From an uncultured Oscillospiraceae bacterium (GTDB lineage Bacteria > Bacillota > Clostridia > Oscillospirales > Ruminococcaceae), in the NCBI GenBank assembly GCA_934481385.1, contig CAKSPD010000005.1, positions 1 to 64,000 of the forward strand: DNA of 64,000 nucleotides, in the 5' to 3' direction. Shown here one piece after another: positions 17,658 to 25,403 of this stretch. The translations under genes and the position numbers were made by a program. Each line of letters opens with the position of its first letter. The first letter of the stretch is position 1. Under the pieces are notes generated by a model. The model worked only from the letters and a program-made list of their open reading frames with translations, was not told the origin of the DNA and searched no databases.

Positions 17658-18158
17658 TTATATAGAATCCATAAAGGATTTATTATTTTTCCCGCATATT
17701 GTTTTTTTATTGTCAATCAGGATTTTTTCAAGAAATCTGAAAATTTCTGATTCACGATTTTCAATCCATATATCAATCTGTTCAGCCTCATCAAGCCATT
17801 CCTTAGGATAATTACTGTCTTTTTCATATTTCGGATTATCATATTCATGTATTCCTGATTCAAAAATATCAGCCATTTCCTTATCAGCAAATTTTCTGAG
17901 AAAATTCAAAGTGATTTTCAATGCTTTTTTTCCGGCATAATATTCATAAAAAGTCCATGAACCTCCTCTGAACCAACAGCTGTACCAGTCCTCAAGAATC
18001 ATAAAGACAGTTATACATTCCGGAACATTTTCATCATAATTTTCAGCATATCCGTATTTTTTGGAAAAATATGAATAAAATTCATAGTCAACTTCCGGAA
18101 ATTCATCACTCTCAATACTGTCAAGATGCAGATAAATTGTTTCAATATTATAATTCAC
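17658..18158 (-). CDS. Uncharacterised acidic protein, T-box controlled (possibly DMP19/DUF4375-like)
   Basis: The 166-residue protein starts at GTG behind AGGGGGG. It is soluble, acidic and rich in aromatic residues. The central GGSWTFYEYYAGKKALKI segment (about residues 64-81) loosely resembles the DMP19/DUF4375 group, but I cannot assign it firmly. It is the first gene downstream of the Tyr T-box, 31 nt ahead of tyrS, so it should be induced with tyrS when uncharged tRNA-Tyr accumulates. The protein contains many tyrosines, which is notable under a tyrosine-responsive switch. Confidence 0.75.
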   Translation of the reverse strand: MNYNIETIYLHLDSIESDEFPEVDYEFYSYFSKKYGYAENYDENVPECITVFMILEDWYSCWFRGGSWTFYEYYAGKKALKITLNFLRKFADKEMADIFESGIHEYDNPKYEKDSNYPKEWLDEAEQIDIWIENRESEIFRFLEKILIDNKKTICGKNNKSFMDSI

Positions 18159-18177
18159 AAGCTTTCCCCCCTAACAA

Positions 18178-18430
18178 AAAAGTCCCCGGACGGTAAATAA
18201 TAAACCGTCTGAGGACGAAAAAATCGTGGTACCACCTCAGTTTACTGATATAAACATATCAGCCTTGAAATGCTTTAACGGGCATAACCGGATTTTCCTA
18301 CTGAAACATTTCAGAAAATCAGCTCCGAGAGGTAATTCACAGATTCAGACAGTTTTTCCTTTCACCAGCCGGAAAATCTCTGAAAGCACATCTGAAACGC
18401 TACTTATTCTCATCACAGCATTTATAATAT
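18178..18430 (-). promoter_or_regulatory. Tyrosine T-box riboswitch leader
   Basis: On the minus strand the leader has AGAATAAGTAGCG-type stem I sequence, a specifier region GAATTACC whose TAC (18332-18334) would read tyrosine, and the T-box/antiterminator core AGGTGGTACCACG (18225-18238). A terminator hairpin (18181-18216, GTCCTCAGACGGT / ACCGTCCGGGGAC) is followed by TTTTTTG. The genes downstream include tyrS, which fits the specifier choice. Confidence 0.93.
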
Positions 18431-18437
18431 TTTTAAA

Positions 18438-18466
18438 ATTATATCATATATTCTGTAAATTGTCAA
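18438..18466 (-). promoter_or_regulatory. Sigma-A promoter of the T-box/tyrS unit
   Basis: Consensus TTGACA (18461-18466) and TATAAT (18438-18443) are separated by 17 bp on the minus strand. Confidence 0.92.
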
Positions 18467-18481
18467 GAGGATTTTAATAAT

Positions 18482-19738
18482 TTAAATCGTTATTCTTTCC
18501 CTGTATTGTCTGGCAAGCTGTTCAGTTTTATTGTCACCGAATTCATAATATACATGATTTTTAAGAGCATCGGGGAGATACTGCTGTCTGACATAATGGT
18601 TCGGATAATCATGCGGATAAAGATAATTCTGTCCTTTTACTTCTGCACCTTCACCGTCAAAATGATTGTTCTGCAAATGGCGTGGAAAATCAAGTGAACC
18701 GTATTTATGCAAATCATCGAGAGCCTTGTTTATTGCAAGATATGCACTGTTTGATTTTGGTGCTGTCGCAAGAAGTATAACTGCCTCTGCAAGAGGTATT
18801 CTCGCCTCAGGAATTCCAAGCTGTAAGGCACTGTCAACACATGCCTTTACTATCGGTACAGCCTGCGGATATGCAAGTCCTATATCTTCTGATGCTATAA
18901 CAAGAAGTCGCCTTGAAAGAGATATTATATCTCCGCTTTCAATAAGTCTTGCCATATAATGAAGTGATGCATTTTCATCAGAACCCCTTATAGATTTCTG
19001 CAATGCTGAAAGAATATCATAGTGTCTGTCGCCGTTTCTGTCATAATTCATATTACTGCGTTGCGTAAGCAGTTTTACATCTTCATCTGATATATATATT
19101 TTCCCGTCACGATAATCACCGCAGTTCACGCTGAGTTCAACAGTATTCAGGGCTTTTCTTACATCTCCTCCGCAACCGTATGCAATATCATTTATAACGC
19201 TTTCATCAACGGATACTTCACAGCCGTCACCGCATATTCTGAAAGCTCTTTTTATAGCAGGAACAAGTTCATCAGGAGATACAGGCTTGAATTCAAAAAC
19301 AGTACATCTGCTTATAACTGCATTATATACTGAAAAATACGGATTTTCAGTAGTTGAGGCAATCATTGTTATATCACCGTTTTCAAGATATTCAAGAAGT
19401 GTCTGCTGTTGTTTTTTATTAAGATACTGTATTTCATCAAGATATAAGAGTATTCCGTTCATACTTCCGAAAGTTCCGATTTCTGAAATAACATCTTTTA
19501 TATCCGATACTGATGCAGTAGTTCCGTTAAGCTTATGAAGTGACATTCCGCAGTTTTCCGCAATAATTCTTGCAACGGTAGTCTTTCCTATTCCCGAAGA
19601 ACCGTAAAATATCATATTCGGAATTTTTTTGCTTTCGATAATTTTACGCAAAGGTTTACCCTCTCCGAGAATATGTTTCTGACCTACAACTTCATCAAGA
19701 GTTTTCGGTCTTATTCTGTCCGCAAGTGGTGATGACAT
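18482..19738 (-). CDS. rarA: Replication-associated recombination protein A (AAA+ ATPase)
   Basis: RarA/MgsA acts at stalled replication forks. The start at 19738 (MSSPLADRIRPKT) has a strong AGGGAGG site; an in-frame upstream extension of 27 residues has none. The 418-residue protein has Walker A GSSGIGKTT, Walker B LYLDEIQY, sensor STTENP, an arginine finger region ISRC, and the MgsA C-terminal domain with SAYLAINKAL and FPRHLQNNHF-type sequence. Confidence 0.94.
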   Translation of the reverse strand: MSSPLADRIRPKTLDEVVGQKHILGEGKPLRKIIESKKIPNMIFYGSSGIGKTTVARIIAENCGMSLHKLNGTTASVSDIKDVISEIGTFGSMNGILLYLDEIQYLNKKQQQTLLEYLENGDITMIASTTENPYFSVYNAVISRCTVFEFKPVSPDELVPAIKRAFRICGDGCEVSVDESVINDIAYGCGGDVRKALNTVELSVNCGDYRDGKIYISDEDVKLLTQRSNMNYDRNGDRHYDILSALQKSIRGSDENASLHYMARLIESGDIISLSRRLLVIASEDIGLAYPQAVPIVKACVDSALQLGIPEARIPLAEAVILLATAPKSNSAYLAINKALDDLHKYGSLDFPRHLQNNHFDGEGAEVKGQNYLYPHDYPNHYVRQQYLPDALKNHVYYEFGDNKTEQLARQYRERITI

Positions 19739-19772
19739 ATTTAACCTCCCTTGAAATTTAATATAATATAAA

Positions 19773-20006
19773 TCAGAATTTAGGCTTATAAAGGCACTTG
19801 GTATCTCTATCATAAACATAATCGGGAAGTTCGTCAGTATCTGTTACACTCCAATGAAACATTCTGCAAAAAAGCTGGGTAAAATTGTCGGTTCTCTTAT
19901 CATATAGAGTTTCAGTTTCCATCAGTTGCCTTTTCAATTCTGAAATATCCTCTGTTTTTCCAAACAAGCGTGTATCATACTTATAATGTTCAATCTCTAA
20001 TACCAT
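19773..20006 (-). CDS. Small uncharacterised protein (77 residues)
   Basis: The short protein has an AAAGGT site upstream of ATG and sits between glyA and rarA in the same direction. It has no membrane segment, and its central portion (about residues 20-45) is helical and charged. I find no recognisable family. Position, ribosome site and codon use like its neighbours support a real gene. Confidence 0.55.
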   Translation of the reverse strand: MVLEIEHYKYDTRLFGKTEDISELKRQLMETETLYDKRTDNFTQLFCRMFHWSVTDTDELPDYVYDRDTKCLYKPKF

Positions 20007-20045
20007 AAGTTATTTTACCTTTAAATTTCGATTTATATTAATAAA

Positions 20046-20075
20046 AACACAGGACGGGCATATTAAACCCGTCCC
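20046..20075 (-). terminator. Terminator after glyA
   Basis: Stem GGACGGG / CCCGTCC (20052-20074) with a 9-nt loop is followed on the minus strand by TGTGTTTTTAT. Confidence 0.8.
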
Positions 20076-20093
20076 GTTAAGTGCAGTAAAAAA

Positions 20094-21350
20094 TTATTCG
20101 TAAAGAGGATACTTTTCACAGATAGCTGTTACACCCTTACGGATTTCATCAGCTTTGTTTTCAAAGTCAGTAGCACAGAGGTAGATATATTCAGCGATTT
20201 TTTCCATTTCTTCAATGCCAAGACCTCTTGTTGTTACAGCAGGAGTACCAATTCTGATACCGCTTGTAACGAATGGCTTTTCAGGGTCATTGTGAATAGC
20301 ATTTTTGTTTACAGTGATATAAACTTCATCAAGACGGTGTTCAAGCTCCTTGCCTGTGATATGGAACGGACGGAGGTCAACGAGCATAAGGTGATTATCA
20401 GTACCGCCTGAAACGAGGTTAAATCCTCTCTTTAAAAGACCGTCTGCAAGAGCCTTTGCATTTTCAACAATTCTTCTCTGATAGTCCTTGAATTCAGGTT
20501 TAAGAGCTTCACCAAAGCATACAGCCTTAGCTGCGATAGTATGCATAAGAGGGCCACCCTGAGTTCCCGGGAATATTGCAGAGTTAATCTTCTTTGCAAG
20601 ATATTCATTATTTGTAAGGATAAGACCACCACGCGGGCCTCTGAGAGTCTTATGTGTAGTAGTTGTAGTAATATCAGCATATGGAACAGGTGACTGATGA
20701 AGACCTGCTGCAACAAGTCCTGCGATATGTGCCATATCAACCATAAATAATGCACCTACTGCTCTTGCGATTTCAGAAAGTTTCTTGAAATCAATTGCTC
20801 TCGGATATGCAGATGCACCAGCAACAATAAGACGTGGCTGATGTTTTACAGCGAGCTTATAGATTGTATCGTAATTTATTGTTTCTGTTTCGTCATCAAG
20901 ACCATATGAAACGAAATTGAAATATTTTCCTGAAAGGTTAACAGGTGAACCATGTGTAAGGTGACCGCCGTCAGCAAGACTCATTCCGAGAACAGTATCT
21001 CCGGGTTTGAGAACAGCAAAATAAGCAGCAGTATTTGCCTGAGCACCTGAATGGGGCTGTACGTTTGCAAACTTAGCACCGAAAAGCTCTTTAGCACGTT
21101 CGATAGCAATATTTTCAACAACATCAACACATTCACAGCCACCGTAATAACGTTTTCCGGGATATCCTTCAGCATACTTGTTAGTAAGAACAGAACCCAT
21201 TGCAGCCATAACAGCAGGGCTTACAATATTTTCACTTGCGATAAGTTCGAGGTTTCTTTTCTGACGAGCAAGTTCAGCATTCATAGCTTTTCCGACTTCA
21301 GCGTCAACTGATTCAACATAGCCTATTGTATCAATAAGGTCATTATACAT
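20094..21350 (-). CDS. glyA: Serine hydroxymethyltransferase
   Basis: This PLP enzyme interconverts serine and glycine with tetrahydrofolate. The start at 21350 ([10 protein letters not shown]) has AAAGGAG upstream, so the 13-residue extension is rejected. The 418-residue protein has [22 protein letters not shown] and the PLP-lysine motif [15 protein letters not shown]. It is monocistronic, between a consensus promoter and a terminator. Confidence 0.97.
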   Translation of the reverse strand: MYNDLIDTIGYVESVDAEVGKAMNAELARQKRNLELIASENIVSPAVMAAMGSVLTNKYAEGYPGKRYYGGCECVDVVENIAIERAKELFGAKFANVQPHSGAQANTAAYFAVLKPGDTVLGMSLADGGHLTHGSPVNLSGKYFNFVSYGLDDETETINYDTIYKLAVKHQPRLIVAGASAYPRAIDFKKLSEIARAVGALFMVDMAHIAGLVAAGLHQSPVPYADITTTTTHKTLRGPRGGLILTNNEYLAKKINSAIFPGTQGGPLMHTIAAKAVCFGEALKPEFKDYQRRIVENAKALADGLLKRGFNLVSGGTDNHLMLVDLRPFHITGKELEHRLDEVYITVNKNAIHNDPEKPFVTSGIRIGTPAVTTRGLGIEEMEKIAEYIYLCATDFENKADEIRKGVTAICEKYPLYE

Positions 21351-21399
21351 TTGGGGATTTCTCCTTTGTAATAAAATTCTGTGAAACAATCACATATAT

Positions 21400-21428
21400 A
21401 TTATACAGCATATATAAAAAAATTTCAA
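21400..21428 (-). promoter_or_regulatory. Sigma-A promoter of glyA
   Basis: Minus-strand TTGAAA (21423-21428) and TATAAT (21400-21405), 17-bp spacer. Confidence 0.88.
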
Positions 21429-21446
21429 GGGTTTTACAAAAATTTG

Positions 21447-21478
21447 CAGAAAAAAGGCGGACTGTAAAAGTCCGCCTG
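21447..21478 (-). terminator. Terminator after rpsB-tsf
   Basis: Stem AGGCGGACT / AGTCCGCCT (21455-21477) is followed on the minus strand by TTTTTT and lies 19 bp after the tsf stop. Confidence 0.92.
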
Positions 21479-21496
21479 AAAAATTTCTGAAAAAAA

Positions 21497-22414
21497 TTAC
21501 TTAACCATCTTTGCGATTTCGTCAGCAAAGTTTTCTTCTTTCTTTTCAACGCCTTCGCCACATTCATAGCGAACAACGTCAACAACGCTGATTTTTCCGC
21601 CGAGTTTCTTAGCTTCAGCATCAACATACTGCTGAACAGAAAGCTTGTCATCTTTAACGAAAGCCTGTTCGAGAAGGCAGTTTTCCTTATAATACTTTCC
21701 AACTTTACCTTCAACAATCTTAACACGAACCTGTTCAGGCTTATTAGCCATCTTAGGGTCTTCAGCCATCTGAGCAAGCATAATTTCCTTTTCCTTAGCA
21801 ATAACTTCAGCAGGAACTTCCTCAGGTCTTACATAAGCAGGGTTAAGAGCAGCAGACTGCATAGCAACGTCCTTACCTACTGCAAGAACTTCATCTGAAT
21901 TAATGTCAGTATCAAGTTTTACGAGAACGCCGATGCTTCCGCCATTGTGAACGTATGAAGCAATTGTTCCTTCGAGTCTTATGAAACGGCGGATAACAAT
22001 ATTTTCTCTGATTTTCATACCTGCGAGTTCTGTAAGAGCAGCATCAACAGTAGTTGTTCCACCGCTTATAGTGCAAGCCTTAAGAGCTTCAACATCAGCA
22101 GGATTTGATTCTATAATTGTATCTGCAACATCAGCAACAAATTTCTTGAATGCGTCTGTATTTGCAGCAAAGTCAGTTTCTGTATTTACTTCAAGAAGTA
22201 CACCGGCATTATTCTTTACAACAGCAGCAACAGTGCCTTCAGCAGCAGCACGTCCGCTTTTCTTAGCCTGAGTAGCAAGACCTTTTTCTCTGAGGAGTTC
22301 AATAGCCTTGTCCATATCGCCGTCAGATTCAACAAGAGCCTTCTTGCAGTCCATCATACCTACGCCGGTAGCGGTCATAAGTTCTTTAATTTCCTGAACG
22401 GATACCTTTGCCAT
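21497..22414 (-). CDS. tsf: Translation elongation factor Ts
   Basis: EF-Ts is the nucleotide exchange factor for EF-Tu. The 305-residue protein begins with the UBA-like domain and the family signature ELMTATGVGMMDCKKAL, then has VLLEVNTETDFAA (about residues 72-84) and GGSIGVLVKLD. It follows rpsB after 33 nt in the conserved rpsB-tsf operon. Confidence 0.97.
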   Translation of the reverse strand: MAKVSVQEIKELMTATGVGMMDCKKALVESDGDMDKAIELLREKGLATQAKKSGRAAAEGTVAAVVKNNAGVLLEVNTETDFAANTDAFKKFVADVADTIIESNPADVEALKACTISGGTTTVDAALTELAGMKIRENIVIRRFIRLEGTIASYVHNGGSIGVLVKLDTDINSDEVLAVGKDVAMQSAALNPAYVRPEEVPAEVIAKEKEIMLAQMAEDPKMANKPEQVRVKIVEGKVGKYYKENCLLEQAFVKDDKLSVQQYVDAEAKKLGGKISVVDVVRYECGEGVEKKEENFADEIAKMVK

Positions 22415-22447
22415 ATTAATTACCTCCTGTAATTATTTTAAAATATA

Positions 22448-23209
22448 TTATTCAGCAGTAACTTCTTCAGAAGCAGTTTCTGTTTCTGCAACTGTTTCAG
22501 CAGGAGCTTCAGCATTTTCGCCATCTCCGCCCTGTCTGCCTTCGATAATAGCATTAGCAATAGTGCCTGCGATAAGCTTTACAGCTCTGATAGCGTCATC
22601 GTTGCCAGGGATTACATAGTCAACTTCATCAGGGTCACAGTTTGTATCTACGATAGCAACAATCGGGATATTGAGCTTCTTAGCTTCAGCAACAGCAATC
22701 TTTTCTTTGCGTGGGTCAACGATGAATAAAGCACCGGGGAGCTTGTTCATAGTCTTGATACCGCCGAGGAACTTTTCAAGCTTTTCGATTTCGAGGTTAA
22801 GCTTAACAACTTCCTTCTTAGGAAGAAGGTCAAATGTACCGTCTTCAGACATCTGATGAAGCTGTTCAAGTCTTTTGATTCTTGTCTGGATAGTCTTGAA
22901 GTTAGTCATCATACCGCCGAGCCATCTTGCGTTTACATAGTGAGCACCTGCACGGATAGCCTCTTCCTTAACTGAATCGCCGGCCTGTTTCTTAGTACCT
23001 ACAAAGAGTACTTCTTCGCCGTTAGCAGAAAGGTCACGGATAAACATATAAGCTTCTTCGAGTTTCTTAACAGTTTTCTGAAGGTCGATAATATAGATAC
23101 CGTTTCTTTCAGTAAAGATGTAAGGTGCCATTTTTGGATTCCATCTTCTTGTCTGGTGACCGAAGTGAACACCGGCTTCAAGAAGCTGTTTCATTGATAC
23201 TACTCCCAT
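22448..23209 (-). CDS. rpsB: 30S ribosomal protein S2
   Basis: The 253-residue protein has the S2 signatures [21 protein letters not shown] and [12 protein letters not shown]. The C-terminal tail is acidic and Ala/Glu/Thr-rich (from about residue 228), longer than in many S2 proteins. AAGGAGG precedes the ATG. The structured 5' leader and strong promoter suggest autogenous control, as known for S2 operons. Confidence 0.98.
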   Translation of the reverse strand: MGVVSMKQLLEAGVHFGHQTRRWNPKMAPYIFTERNGIYIIDLQKTVKKLEEAYMFIRDLSANGEEVLFVGTKKQAGDSVKEEAIRAGAHYVNARWLGGMMTNFKTIQTRIKRLEQLHQMSEDGTFDLLPKKEVVKLNLEIEKLEKFLGGIKTMNKLPGALFIVDPRKEKIAVAEAKKLNIPIVAIVDTNCDPDEVDYVIPGNDDAIRAVKLIAGTIANAIIEGRQGGDGENAEAPAETVAETETASEEVTAE

Positions 23210-23229
23210 TGTGTAGTCCTCCTTAGTTG

Positions 23230-23334
23230 GTTATAAAATATAAAATTTACCTCCGCCCGACTTGACTTGCAGACGACTTCTGAAAAACGGAAGCACCGAG
23301 CCTGCAAAAGTACAGACGTGCGAATTGCTTTAAC
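23230..23334 (-). promoter_or_regulatory. Structured 5' leader of rpsB (possible S2 autoregulatory leader)
   Basis: The roughly 120-nt untranslated leader contains a stem TTGCAG / CTGCAA (23267-23307) enclosing an inner CTTC...GAAG hairpin, followed by a purine-rich GGGCGGAGG segment. Position and architecture match Firmicute S2 leaders; sequence identity to a known class is not established. Confidence 0.5.
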
Positions 23335-23363
23335 ATTATATCATATCTGCATGGATTTTTCAA
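23335..23363 (-). promoter_or_regulatory. Sigma-A promoter of rpsB-tsf
   Basis: Minus-strand TTGAAA (23358-23363) and TATAAT (23335-23340), 17-bp spacer. Confidence 0.88.
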
Positions 23364-23366
23364 TAA

Positions 23367-23666
23367 TTATCCAAACAAACTTTTTAAAAATTTCAGCCCT
23401 GATTTTGTATATTTTTCACAATTATCGTTATCCGTATCAGAAACAAGAATAACATCTTCTCCGACAACGTTTATTTTACTGCAAGGAATTATTATATCGT
23501 TTTCCTTTCCGAAAAGCCCGAAAAGGCGTTCCCTGCCGTAAATTACAAGGGCAACGGTCTGTGAGGTTTCGAGATTTATTTCTGCATCATCAATAAATCC
23601 AAGACGTTCACCTGTTTTAATATCAATAACTTCTCTGTGCCTGAGTGATTCAAGACTGTAAATCAA
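23367..23666 (-). CDS. PRC-barrel protein of the YlmC/YmxH sporulation family
   Basis: The roughly 99-residue protein matches the small PRC-barrel family (YlmC/YmxH): SLESLRHREVIDIKTGERLGFI-type N-terminus, INLETSQTVALVIYG and a NDIIIPCSKINVVGEDVILV end. By alignment the start is the TTG at 23666, inside the T-run of a preceding hairpin, with GGGGCGG in that hairpin as the only ribosome-site candidate. A TTG further upstream (23699) would add 11 non-family residues. Family members are associated with spore-forming clostridia; the molecular role is unknown. Its end lies next to the rpsB promoter. Confidence 0.78.
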   Translation of the reverse strand: MIYSLESLRHREVIDIKTGERLGFIDDAEINLETSQTVALVIYGRERLFGLFGKENDIIIPCSKINVVGEDVILVSDTDNDNCEKYTKSGLKFLKSLFG

Positions 23667-23704
23667 AAAAACCGCCCCTGTCTGATTATATGCAGACAAG
23701 GGGC
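23665..23704 (-). terminator. Hairpin plus T-run between the microprotein and the PRC-barrel gene
   Basis: On the minus strand GCCCCTTGTCTG / CAGACAGGGGC (one bulged T) is followed by GG and seven T. It looks like an intrinsic terminator after the microprotein gene, yet the TTG start of the next gene lies in the T-run. Confidence 0.75.
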
Positions 23705-23710
23705 ATAATA

Positions 23711-23860
23711 TTATTTTTTCTTGTTATTCTTTTTCTTTTCTTTCTTTGAAAGAATTGTTACAACAACAATTGCAGCAACAGCAAGGGCAACAACAATTCC
23801 GATTGCAACAAAAGGAAATCTGTCACCTGTTGCAGGAACAGCAGTTATAGTTTCAATCAT
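23711..23860 (-). CDS. 49-residue membrane microprotein resembling an isolated cell-wall sorting signal
   Basis: This short gene has a perfect AGGAGG ribosome site 7 nt before ATG; the site overlaps the hydG stop, so the two genes are translationally coupled. The protein is a seven-residue N-terminus, VPATGD (residues 8-13), one hydrophobic helix (about 15-37) and a tail of Lys and Asn (39-49). This is the layout of a sortase LPxTG-like sorting signal (xPxTG, membrane span, basic tail) with no exported domain in front of it. It could be a free sorting-signal peptide or a membrane microprotein of another kind. It has no signal peptide of its own. The gene is certain; the role is unknown. Confidence 0.8.
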   Translation of the reverse strand: MIETITAVPATGDRFPFVAIGIVVALAVAAIVVVTILSKKEKKKNNKKK

Positions 23861-23871
23861 TTTAAAACCTC

Positions 23872-25290
23872 CTAAAATCTGAAATCTCTCTGACCTTTGT
23901 GTATGTTATTTATATATTCCTCAGCACGAATTCTTACTTTCGGATTCGGAATTTTTTTCAGTTCACTTTCGATAAGTGCATTTCCCGCCCTGCATGTATC
24001 CTCAGAAGCATAATCTTCAAGATATTCTTTAAGAGTCATAAGAGCGTTAGGCAGACAGCAGTTAGAAATCTGACCTGATTTACAGAGTGACATAAATCTG
24101 TCGCCTGTTCTTCCCTCTCTGTAACATGCAGTACAGAATGATGGTATATAGCCAAGTTTCATAAGCCAGTTTACAACCTCATCAAGTGTTCTTGTATCGG
24201 AAACATCAAACTGCGTTGAATTATCCTCCTCGGGTTCAGGAACAGCATATCCGCCTACACTTGTCTTTGAACCACCGCTTATCTGTGATATTCCAAGACC
24301 GAGTACACGTTTGCGACATTCAGCACTTTCTCTCGTGGAAATAATCATTCCCGTATAAGGAACAGCAATTCTTATGACGGCAACTATCTTTGCAAAAATA
24401 TCATCACTAATACCATTGTCGAAATCATCGGGATTGATGTCATCGGCAGGTTTGATTCTCGGAACTGATATTGTATGAGGCCCTACACCATGAACAGCTT
24501 CAAGGTGTTCAGCATGCATAAGTATTCCGGCAAGCTCATATTTATAATTTTCAAGTCCGAAAAGCACACCGAGTCCGACATCATCAATACCGCCCTCCAT
24601 AGCTCTGTCCATAGCCTCCGTATGATAGGCATAATTATGTTTAGGGCCTGTCGGGTGAAGAATTTCATAGCTTTTTTTGTTATACGTTTCCTGAAAAAGA
24701 ATATATGTACCTATTCCGGCATTTTTCAGCTTTCTGTAATTTTCAACAGTAGTAGCTGCAATATTTACATTTACTCTCCTTATAGAACCGTTTTTATGTT
24801 TCACTGAATATATTGTATTAATTGATTCAAGAATATATTCGATAGGATTATTTACATTATCCTCTCCTGCTTCTATTGCAAGACGCTTATGACCCATATC
24901 CTGAAGTGCAGTAACTTCTTCTGCAATATCTTTCTGAGTAAGCTTTTTGCGTGAGATATGCTTGTTACTGCAATGATAAGGGCAGTATGTACAGCCATTG
25001 ATGCAGTAATTTGAGAGATAGAGAGGAGCAAACATTACTATTCTGTTACCGTAAAAATCAAGTTTTATCTGTTTTGCGAGTGAATACATTTCCTCTGTAA
25101 TTTCGGGAATATCACTTGCAAGCAGTAAAGAAGCCTCTCTGTGTGAAATTCCTTTTCTGAGCTTTGCCTTTTCAAGCACAGAACGCAGAAGGTCTAAATT
25201 ATCCTTATTTTTTTCGGCATATTCAAGAGTATCCAGTATTTCCTGATGTGAGATAAATTCCTCAGCTTTAAGGGATTTGGGATTATACAT
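23872..25290 (-). CDS. hydG: [FeFe] hydrogenase H-cluster radical SAM maturase HydG
   Basis: HydG cleaves tyrosine to make the CO and cyanide ligands of the H-cluster. The radical-SAM cluster motif is CINGCTYC (about residues 98-105), and the C-terminal auxiliary cluster region has CTAC and a later SLC. The 472-residue length fits HydG. Of two adjacent start codons, ATG at 25290 has AAAGGAAG upstream. It is the first gene of hydG-microprotein(-PRC-barrel), with a consensus promoter. hydF is 14 kb away in the queuosine operon. Confidence 0.95.
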   Translation of the reverse strand: MYNPKSLKAEEFISHQEILDTLEYAEKNKDNLDLLRSVLEKAKLRKGISHREASLLLASDIPEITEEMYSLAKQIKLDFYGNRIVMFAPLYLSNYCINGCTYCPYHCSNKHISRKKLTQKDIAEEVTALQDMGHKRLAIEAGEDNVNNPIEYILESINTIYSVKHKNGSIRRVNVNIAATTVENYRKLKNAGIGTYILFQETYNKKSYEILHPTGPKHNYAYHTEAMDRAMEGGIDDVGLGVLFGLENYKYELAGILMHAEHLEAVHGVGPHTISVPRIKPADDINPDDFDNGISDDIFAKIVAVIRIAVPYTGMIISTRESAECRKRVLGLGISQISGGSKTSVGGYAVPEPEEDNSTQFDVSDTRTLDEVVNWLMKLGYIPSFCTACYREGRTGDRFMSLCKSGQISNCCLPNALMTLKEYLEDYASEDTCRAGNALIESELKKIPNPKVRIRAEEYINNIHKGQRDFRF

Positions 25291-25315
25291 CAAATTACTT
25301 CCTTTCTCCGTATAT

Positions 25316-25344
25316 ATTATAACTCACATTTTTTTATTTGTCAA
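25316..25344 (-). promoter_or_regulatory. Sigma-A promoter of hydG
   Basis: Minus-strand TTGACA (25339-25344) and TATAAT (25316-25321), 17-bp spacer; it lies in the divergent region shared with the penicillin-binding protein gene. Confidence 0.9.
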
Positions 25345-25403
25345 CAAAAAGCATAAAAATGGTAATAAAGGAACATTATAAAAGCAATGGAGATGATTTT
25401 TTT

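Noticed and set aside
21343-21801. 152-codon minus-strand ORF overlapping the 3' end of tsf
   Set aside because: It is an alternate frame across tsf and its terminator, with no ribosome site and biased Leu/Lys/Arg composition.
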